From: Enterococcus hulanensis
GTDB lineage: Bacteria; Bacillota; Bacilli; Lactobacillales; Enterococcaceae
NCBI RefSeq assembly: GCF_005405485.1
Contig: NZ_BJED01000003.1
Span: 1 to 64,000 of the forward strand
Direction of reading: 5' to 3'
DNA length: 64,000 nucleotides
The notes beneath the pieces are model-generated. The model did not search any database. It saw only the letters and a list, made by a program, of their open reading frames with translations, and was not told where the DNA came from. A program made the translations under genes and the position numbers. Position 1 is the stretch's first letter; every line of letters begins with the position of its first letter. Positions 58,512-64,000 of this stretch are shown one piece after another.

Positions 58512-60254
58512 TCATTTTTCAATAAATTGAATAAATTCATCATAGCTTTCTACTGTCGATAACGGCTCTTGATATTCCTGTAAATAACGATATAGGAATT
58601 TAAAAATATTGATTGATTTGTTCATATTTGGATTCATCATCGTCAGCAAAACTTGCGAAACGGACGTCGTTTCAACCATTACCGGACGATCTAAATGGAT
58701 ATAGATACAAATGACAAAATTCTCTCGTTTGCTGATGCAATGAGGGACCGAGTAATTATTGATCACTAACGGATTCCCAGATTTTTCTCGTTCAATGATG
58801 CGCTTCGCCTCTTCTTTCGAAATGACTAACGATTCTTCTAAACGATCACAAATCGCCGCGAGGATTTCCAACCAGCTCTCATTCTCTTTGACTTTATAAG
58901 TAAAGCTGTATTCCTTCGGGAAAATGGTTTTCAAGCTATAACCGATGCTGATGTTTTCCATCATCGCCTTGAGCTTCGCCAGATCAGTTTCGCTAAAAAT
59001 ATACTCTGTTTGAAACACAGGAAGGTTGCACTCTAATGCTTCCGAGCTGCTATTAACAATCAAGGAAAAATCTTCTAGCTGAACCTGCTCTAAGGAATCA
59101 CAAATCTCTACTTTACAATTTGAAATAGACGCTTCGATCAGCTGCCGATTAATGTTGGCAATTGAATTGACATGGGAGTAAATCAAGATATGAGGTTTCT
59201 TTTTCATCATGCTTTCCATGCCCACGGTAAAATACAAGCCAATCAAATCGCTGTTCGTAATTCGGTAATCGTACAGCTTCTTCATATAATCAATAAAGAC
59301 GATTCCTAAATCGAAGGCAAAAGGATACAGTGCCTTGATATTGGAAATATTATGGATTTCCTTGCTCTTGAGAAAGACCGGGTAGCAAAGAATTCGTTTT
59401 AGATGATGATACAATTGCTTCGCTAGTTCAGGATTCGAAAAGCGAATATTATTTTCCTGTTCGATTTTTTGAAGGATCTCTTCAATTTGATGAATTCCCA
59501 AATTCAAATTTGTGTTCACACAATAATCAGAGACCAAACTGAGATTTTTGATTGCCTGCGATGTATATGACAATTGGCACGCTTCATAAATGTATTCAAA
59601 GTCTTCGTTTTCTTCGCAGCCGTTGTTGATATACAACAAACTAGCAATAAAAAGATTGGCCAACTGGCTTTCTGACATGTTTGGAAAATAATCCATAATT
59701 ACTTTTGAATGCTTGAGTTGCGAAAGTAACAGCTCATACTGCTCAGCCGTTACCCTAGCCAGTTCTAAATAATACTTTGGGTTCGTCTCGACCAAATTGC
59801 TCAATAAAAAACACTTGGTCACATTCGATTCCGCCAAATAATGTCCTTTATGAGAAACGGTGATGTTCAGTACCGAAGAATAGGTTTCTTTGATAACCCC
59901 AACTTTCTCAGAAGCGGTAATCCGAGAAACAAACAATAAATCTGCTAGCTGCTCGATAGTGACGTAATCGTTCATAATCAATTGATACAAAATAATATGT
60001 TCATCATTGATATTTTTCATCATGACTTCTTCATAGGCCTGATCGTCGATGATCCGAATTTTGTAGCCTTGCTGATCAGGAGACGCCATTAACTCACCGA
60101 CATTATTGCTTTCCAGAAAAAGTTTGATACTAGATAAATCCCGCATGATCGTTCGTTTGGATTTCACTACGATTTTTGCAATCTCATCGGCGCGAATAGG
60201 CGAAGGCGCCTTTGTCAGCAATTCAATAATAATATACTGGCGCTCATTCAACAT
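58512..60254 (-). CDS. PRD-containing transcriptional regulator of the frv-like PTS operon
   Basis: A 580-aa regulator with an N-terminal HTH (IELLTKAPSPIRADEIAKIVVKSKRTIMRDLSSIK), a second HTH-like region, a PRD (FDLGIVFIDYMKKLYDYRITNSDLIGLYFTVGM), a degenerate EIIB-like part (PHILIYSHVNS) and an EIIA-like C-terminus with a His (NYSVPHCISKRENF). It is likely controlled by phosphorylation from the PTS encoded upstream. Its ATG lies 1 nt after the MalY-type gene stop, with AGGAGGG inside that gene's end. Confidence 0.85.
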   Translation of the reverse strand: MLNERQYIIIELLTKAPSPIRADEIAKIVVKSKRTIMRDLSSIKLFLESNNVGELMASPDQQGYKIRIIDDQAYEEVMMKNINDEHIILYQLIMNDYVTIEQLADLLFVSRITASEKVGVIKETYSSVLNITVSHKGHYLAESNVTKCFLLSNLVETNPKYYLELARVTAEQYELLLSQLKHSKVIMDYFPNMSESQLANLFIASLLYINNGCEENEDFEYIYEACQLSYTSQAIKNLSLVSDYCVNTNLNLGIHQIEEILQKIEQENNIRFSNPELAKQLYHHLKRILCYPVFLKSKEIHNISNIKALYPFAFDLGIVFIDYMKKLYDYRITNSDLIGLYFTVGMESMMKKKPHILIYSHVNSIANINRQLIEASISNCKVEICDSLEQVQLEDFSLIVNSSSEALECNLPVFQTEYIFSETDLAKLKAMMENISIGYSLKTIFPKEYSFTYKVKENESWLEILAAICDRLEESLVISKEEAKRIIEREKSGNPLVINNYSVPHCISKRENFVICIYIHLDRPVMVETTSVSQVLLTMMNPNMNKSINIFKFLYRYLQEYQEPLSTVESYDEFIQFIEK

Positions 60255-60255
60255 A

Positions 60256-61434
60256 CTATCCCTCCTCTAAAAAATCCATAGACTGTTTCATGCGCTGAAG
60301 CCCCTCTAGCATTTTCACCTGCGGACAGCCCACATTCATCCGTAAAAAGCCGCGGCCCTCTGCTCCGTACACATCACCACACATAATCCCGACTTTCCCA
60401 ACTTGAACCAAAGCTTTTTGAAGTTCATCATCAGAAAACGGCAATCCTCGCACATCCAGCCATGCCAAATAGGTCGCCTGCGGAAGCTCAAATTGAATTT
60501 CCGGCAGCTGCTCAGCTAGATAGTTTTTTAATTGGCGCATGTTTTCTTCTATATAATGAACTAACTCCATGACATATTTCTGGCACTCATTATACGCAGT
60601 CATCGTAGCGAGCATCCCCATGATGCTGGGAGAGTTCACAAAATCGCGTTCCCTTGTCTGAACCAAAAATTCCATTCGCAATTCTTGATCAGGGATCAAC
60701 CCATACGAACCGCCTAATCCTGGTATGTTAAAGGTCTTTGAGGCTGAGTTCAAAAGAATCAGCCGATCATAGTCATTGTACCAATTCAAGATTGGATAAT
60801 GAATGGCATCAAACAAAATAATGTCACTATGGATTTCATCACTAATCAAATACACCTGATATTTCTTGCATAGTGAAATGATCTTAGCCAGTTCTTCTTT
60901 AGTAAAAACTTTGCCCGTGGGATTATGGGGCGAACAAAGTAAAAAGACTTTGCATTTTGCGATTTTTTCTTCCAGTAAGGCAAAGTCGATCTTGTAGTGC
61001 TCCTCACGCTTTAGCGGCACAGTCAACAGCTTACGATCATTTTCATTGACCACTTTGATAAAGGCATCGTACATTGGATCAAAAACCAGTATTCCCTCAT
61101 CTTTTTCAGTCAACAGCCGCAACAGAACTGAAATACTATACAGGATACTCGGACTATAAACGACCCAATCATCTGCTACTTTTGTATGGTGCGCCCGCTG
61201 ATAATAATGAGTGATCGTTTGTTTAAAATCGGCATGATTCCAACGGCTGTAGCCGAAAATCCCGTGATCAATCACTTGATGCAGCTTGTTTAGCAGCCGT
61301 TCTGGCGCACGAAAGTCGGTATCCGAAATTGAGAAGGGCAAAAGATCCGCTTCTCCAAAGCGATCAATGACAAAGTCCCATTGAGTACTATATGTATTTT
61401 TTCGATCAATAATGGAATCAAAATCATGAATCAT
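60256..61434 (-). CDS. MalY/PatB-type PLP aminotransferase/C-S lyase
   Basis: A 392-aa fold-type I PLP enzyme. The Schiff-base Lys is in LNSASKTFNIPGLGGSYG; the cofactor-binding LLCSPHNPTGKVFTKEEL and LISDEIHSDIIL are typical of the MalY/PatB (cystathionine beta-lyase) subgroup. It cleaves C-S bonds in cystathionine or cysteine S-conjugates, releasing pyruvate, ammonia and a thiol. The ATG at 61434 is supported by GGAGGA 8 nt upstream. Being inside a PTS operon, it may act on a sugar-linked or imported S-conjugate. Confidence 0.88.
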   Translation of the reverse strand: MIHDFDSIIDRKNTYSTQWDFVIDRFGEADLLPFSISDTDFRAPERLLNKLHQVIDHGIFGYSRWNHADFKQTITHYYQRAHHTKVADDWVVYSPSILYSISVLLRLLTEKDEGILVFDPMYDAFIKVVNENDRKLLTVPLKREEHYKIDFALLEEKIAKCKVFLLCSPHNPTGKVFTKEELAKIISLCKKYQVYLISDEIHSDIILFDAIHYPILNWYNDYDRLILLNSASKTFNIPGLGGSYGLIPDQELRMEFLVQTRERDFVNSPSIMGMLATMTAYNECQKYVMELVHYIEENMRQLKNYLAEQLPEIQFELPQATYLAWLDVRGLPFSDDELQKALVQVGKVGIMCGDVYGAEGRGFLRMNVGCPQVKMLEGLQRMKQSMDFLEEG

Positions 61435-61456
61435 TCTTTTTCCTCCAATCAATTCA

Positions 61457-61485
61457 AGCGTGAGAAAACAAAAGCTTCTCACGCT
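61457..61485 (-). promoter_or_regulatory. Intercistronic hairpin between EIIBC and the MalY-type gene
   Basis: AGCGTGAGAA pairs perfectly with TTCTCACGCT around a 9-nt loop. It lacks a U-run and lies inside the operon, so it may protect or process the mRNA or lower downstream expression. Confidence 0.55.
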
Positions 61486-61502
61486 CAATCGTTTGTTTTG
61501 TC

Positions 61503-62978
61503 TTATTCTTTGACGATCTCCCCTTCGATCACATCACCCTGCGCTGCTTTGGCAGCTAATTTCTTGGTAGTGTGACGAACACGGAGCTTCTTAAAGACAA
61601 CAATCAACAAGATATTGCTGGCTACACCAAAAGCATAAGCTAGATAGAAGGCCCAGCCTGGTGTCATCAAACCTAGTAATGGATCAAACACACCAATACC
61701 AGGTGCTAAACGTTCGATTCCCAACATAATGGTCAAGACCCCAGTCAATCCGCCTGATAAGGTATTCGCGGCAATCATTGGAATTGGATCAGACATTGCA
61801 AATGGGATCGCCGGCTCGGTGGCTACTGTTGCCCCAACAATGATCGCTGATGTAGCTGTATCACGTAGATCCTTAGAAAACATTTTTGGCCAAACAAGTG
61901 AAGCGATTCCCGCAGCAACTGGCGGTACTGAAGCAACTACACCAACGATGGCATACCAAACATAAACTTTTTCCGCAACAAGTGAGAAGCAGAAGAACCA
62001 AGCGATTTTATTGATTGGTCCCCCCATATCAAAGGCTAACATCGCACCGATCAAGAAGGCTAATGGCAGCTTAAATTCAGCCGGTACACCATTCAAGAAT
62101 TTCAACATGCCGTCCATCATACCGCCCAAAAGTGGACCGACGAGATAGAAGGTCAAAGTACCAAAGATAAGAATCGTGAGAAACGGAATGATCGTCAAGT
62201 TCATCAACGATTTCACAGCTTGAGGATACTTGAAGCCCTTGATCCATTTAACAAAGTAACCAATCGTCAAACCAAAGAAAATTGCTCCGAAGAAACCACA
62301 ACCAGATTCCGTTCCTAACATCGTATTGTCATTGGCAAAATAAGTAATAATAAAGGCTGGTGCTAATGCTGGTTTGTCGCCGATACTATTGGCAATATAA
62401 GCACCCATGATCGGGATCATAAACTTAAATCCTAAATATCCGACTTGCTCCATGATCCAGGCGAATGACGCGCCGCCATCATCGAAGCCGGTATAAGCCA
62501 TCCCAAAACGCATCAGAACGTTGGCCAGTGCGACTAAGACACCGCCGCCGATTACGAATGGTAATGCGGCAGAAATTCCTGCCATCAAATGAGACATGAT
62601 CGAACCTTGCGCCGAATCCTGTTTGCCTAATTTTACATGAGGTTTGTCACCCTCCATTAATACCGAACGTTCTTCTAATTGATCAAAAATCGTTTTGGCT
62701 TCCTTCAACGCATCACTGACTTTAAGGTTAATGACTTTCTTTCCATTAAAACGTGCTCGCTCTGAGTCGCTCATGGTTTTTCCCATCGCTAAAATGACAT
62801 AATCCGCTTCTGCGATCTGCGCATCGGTCAAACGATTTTCAACCCCGCTGGCTCCCTGAGTTTCAACATGGATCTCATGCCCAAGCTCACGCGCTCTTTT
62901 TTCAAAAGCTTCCGCTACCATATAGGTATGGGCGATCCCAGCCGGACAGTTTGTTATTGCTACGATCTTATAACTCAT
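61503..62978 (-). CDS. PTS fructose-family EIIBC
   Basis: A 491-aa fusion. The IIB domain (1-100) has the phospho-Cys11 motif ITNCPAGIAHTYMVAEA; the IIC domain follows a short linker, with MSHLMAGISAALPFVIGGGVLVALANVL, GPINKIAW and TEPAIPFAMSDP. It transports and phosphorylates an unknown fructose-family substrate. AGGAGGAAAA precedes the ATG. EIIA is encoded 64 nt upstream. Order EIIA-EIIBC-lyase-regulator-peptidase resembles the E. coli frv operon. Confidence 0.92.
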   Translation of the reverse strand: MSYKIVAITNCPAGIAHTYMVAEAFEKRARELGHEIHVETQGASGVENRLTDAQIAEADYVILAMGKTMSDSERARFNGKKVINLKVSDALKEAKTIFDQLEERSVLMEGDKPHVKLGKQDSAQGSIMSHLMAGISAALPFVIGGGVLVALANVLMRFGMAYTGFDDGGASFAWIMEQVGYLGFKFMIPIMGAYIANSIGDKPALAPAFIITYFANDNTMLGTESGCGFFGAIFFGLTIGYFVKWIKGFKYPQAVKSLMNLTIIPFLTILIFGTLTFYLVGPLLGGMMDGMLKFLNGVPAEFKLPLAFLIGAMLAFDMGGPINKIAWFFCFSLVAEKVYVWYAIVGVVASVPPVAAGIASLVWPKMFSKDLRDTATSAIIVGATVATEPAIPFAMSDPIPMIAANTLSGGLTGVLTIMLGIERLAPGIGVFDPLLGLMTPGWAFYLAYAFGVASNILLIVVFKKLRVRHTTKKLAAKAAQGDVIEGEIVKE

Positions 62979-63042
62979 TCTTTTTCCTCCTGATTCATAT
63001 TAATGAATTTATTTTTTGACCCCTAAAAAATAAATGACTATC

Positions 63043-63486
63043 TTACTCAATGACTTTATTTATTTCCGCTAACACATCTGCTTCTGAAGCATTCTTCAAT
63101 GTGTCAATAAAATCATCATGGATCATCCGTCGAGAAATTTTTGCTAATGTTTTTAGATGAAAATCATTTTGATCATCTGGTGCAATCAGACAAATACATA
63201 CATTGACTGGTTCACCATCCATTGAGTTCCATTCCAAGTTGTTTTTGCAGCGAGCAACTAAAATTCCAGCTTCTTGTACGACACTATGTCTTGCATGTGG
63301 GATTGCCACACCATTTCCAAATCCTGTGGTACTTTCTTTTTCACGATTGCATAATTCTTGATAAAAAATTTCTGTGTCCGCAATTTTTCCTCTTTCAAAC
63401 GCCTGTTCAGCTAGAGCATGCAGCGCTTCTTTTTGCGTATCCGCTTTCAAATCAAAGTTTAAATCTTTCTCAGTAAGTTTTTCCAT
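63043..63486 (-). CDS. PTS fructose-family EIIA
   Basis: A 147-aa phosphocarrier. His64 in GNGVAIPHARH is phosphorylated by HPr; KESTTGFGNGV is the usual motif before it. AGGAGGCGA precedes the ATG. First gene of the operon. The 180 nt upstream are AT-rich and hold the operon promoter, which I could not place with confidence. Confidence 0.92.
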   Translation of the reverse strand: MEKLTEKDLNFDLKADTQKEALHALAEQAFERGKIADTEIFYQELCNREKESTTGFGNGVAIPHARHSVVQEAGILVARCKNNLEWNSMDGEPVNVCICLIAPDDQNDFHLKTLAKISRRMIHDDFIDTLKNASEADVLAEINKVIE

Positions 63487-63622
63487 TTCGTTCGCCTCCT
63501 ACATTTTCATCATACAGACAATTAAAGCGTTGCAACATGTTTTATTTGTCATCTATGTAGAGACAAAACGCTCACAGAGTAAAGTGTTTGTCATCTTCAT
63601 TCGGACATTTGATTAACAAAAA

Positions 63623-63665
63623 AAGTTTCAAGTCTTCCCCAGTATATAGGTTAGACTTGAAACTT
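63623..63665 (-). terminator. Terminator of the DUF2089 gene
   Basis: A perfect 13-bp stem AAGTTTCAAGTCT / AGACTTGAAACTT, followed on the minus strand by a U-run. Confidence 0.8.
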
Positions 63666-63669
63666 CATT

Positions 63670-63978
63670 TTATTCTGTAAGCAAACAATTTAATGACTTG
63701 CCATATTCTGACACAACTGTGTCGGCAATATCTTGATCAATCTTTCCTTCTCTTTCAAGTTGCTGAATCAAGCGAATGACCTTATCGTTTTCTTTGCGTT
63801 CGCCGACGCGAATTTTTTGAATAAGTTTATCCAATTGTTTCCGTAAGGTTGGATAACTCGTGGAGTAGATTGCTGTTAATTTTTTAATTGATCCGGACGA
63901 AAGGACAAAATATTTTATAAACTCAAGCTCCTCATCGTTCAAATCCAAAATCCAACTAGGTTCTTCACCGATTTTCAT
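63670..63978 (-). CDS. DUF2089-family protein, probable HTH regulator
   Basis: A 102-aa cytoplasmic protein. Residues 15-55 (DEELEFIKYFVLSSGSIKKLTAIYSTSYPTLRKQLDKLIQKI) form a helix-turn-helix of the DUF2089 type, in which the recognition helix begins with TSYPTLRKQLD. The C-terminus is a short helical tail. DUF2089 proteins often regulate adjacent membrane-protein genes; the upstream neighbour is outside the window. AGAGGGAAG precedes the ATG. Confidence 0.8.
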   Translation of the reverse strand: MKIGEEPSWILDLNDEELEFIKYFVLSSGSIKKLTAIYSTSYPTLRKQLDKLIQKIRVGERKENDKVIRLIQQLEREGKIDQDIADTVVSEYGKSLNCLLTE

Positions 63979-64000
63979 ATCTTCCCTCTTTTCTGCTCTT

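Noticed and set aside
1-64000. CRISPR arrays, tRNA or rRNA genes, complete insertion sequences
   Set aside because: None was recognised by eye: no regularly spaced repeats, no cloverleaf-type genes, and no transposase frames.

Overview
The window looks like chromosome of a low-GC Gram-positive of the order Lactobacillales, most likely Enterococcus or a close relative. Supporting signs are LPXTG-anchored pilins with SpaA-type domains, strong AGGAGG ribosome sites, a ComK-type regulator, an Fst-type toxin peptide, many PTS systems with PRD regulators, cre-like sites, and a sigma-54 activator with a matching -24/-12 promoter. The genus is inferred from gene content only. No rRNA, tRNA or CRISPR array was seen.

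Region 1 (1-8950) is a sortase-dependent pilus locus: a 636-aa major pilin, a 1646-aa LPFTG adhesin, and a third gene cut by the window edge. Upstream lies a tyrosine recombinase gene enclosed by a perfect 24-bp inverted repeat (7209-7232 / 8824-8847). Inside the segment is a good sigma-A promoter (8599-8627) that points out of the segment and, in this sequence, away from the pilins; the recombinase terminator sits between the segment and the pilins. This is the layout expected of a phase-variation switch caught in the OFF orientation.

Region 2 (9100-17320) is accessory: a ComK homologue, a DUF1659/DUF2922 cluster, an Fst-like toxin locus with a sequestered ribosome site, a DUF4365 protein, a HicB antitoxin next to a frameshifted hicA, a rhodanese lipoprotein, and a MazF-like/RelB-like toxin-antitoxin pair.

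Region 3 (17480-23070) carries ApbE, then an operon for an ornithine-cyclodeaminase-family enzyme, a small tautomerase and a single-chain L-serine dehydratase, then a TauE/SafE transporter and PsiE.

Region 4 (23190-34160) is a sugar-catabolic block: a ROK fructokinase, a GH38 alpha-mannosidase and a split fructose-family PTS with its PRD regulator (resembling mannosyl-glycerate use), plus manA-hxlB-hxlA, which can turn mannose-6-P into ribulose monophosphate pathway intermediates. A 273-bp inverted-repeat element lies between the PTS and mannosidase genes.

Region 5 (34340-46070) has a beta-glucoside module (ROK kinase, GH1, GntR, PTS IIC) with two matching operator candidates, a secreted repeat protein with a lectin-like C-terminus, a MerR/SDR divergent pair with a textbook 19-bp-spacer promoter, a glycosyltransferase, an Asp/Glu racemase and a methyltransferase.

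Region 6 (47670-54790) is a sigma-54-controlled operon: CoA-transferase, OFA-type MFS transporter, an aromatic-amino-acid-lyase homologue without the Ala-Ser-Gly MIO triad, and a FabK-like flavin reductase, preceded by its PAS/AAA+ activator. Together they could deaminate (or remove an amine from) an amino acid or betaine, activate the unsaturated acid to a CoA thioester, reduce it and exchange substrate for product.

Region 7 (54930-64000) holds membrane and ATPase genes, then an frv-like operon: PTS EIIA, EIIBC, a MalY/PatB C-S lyase, a PRD regulator and an M20 peptidase.
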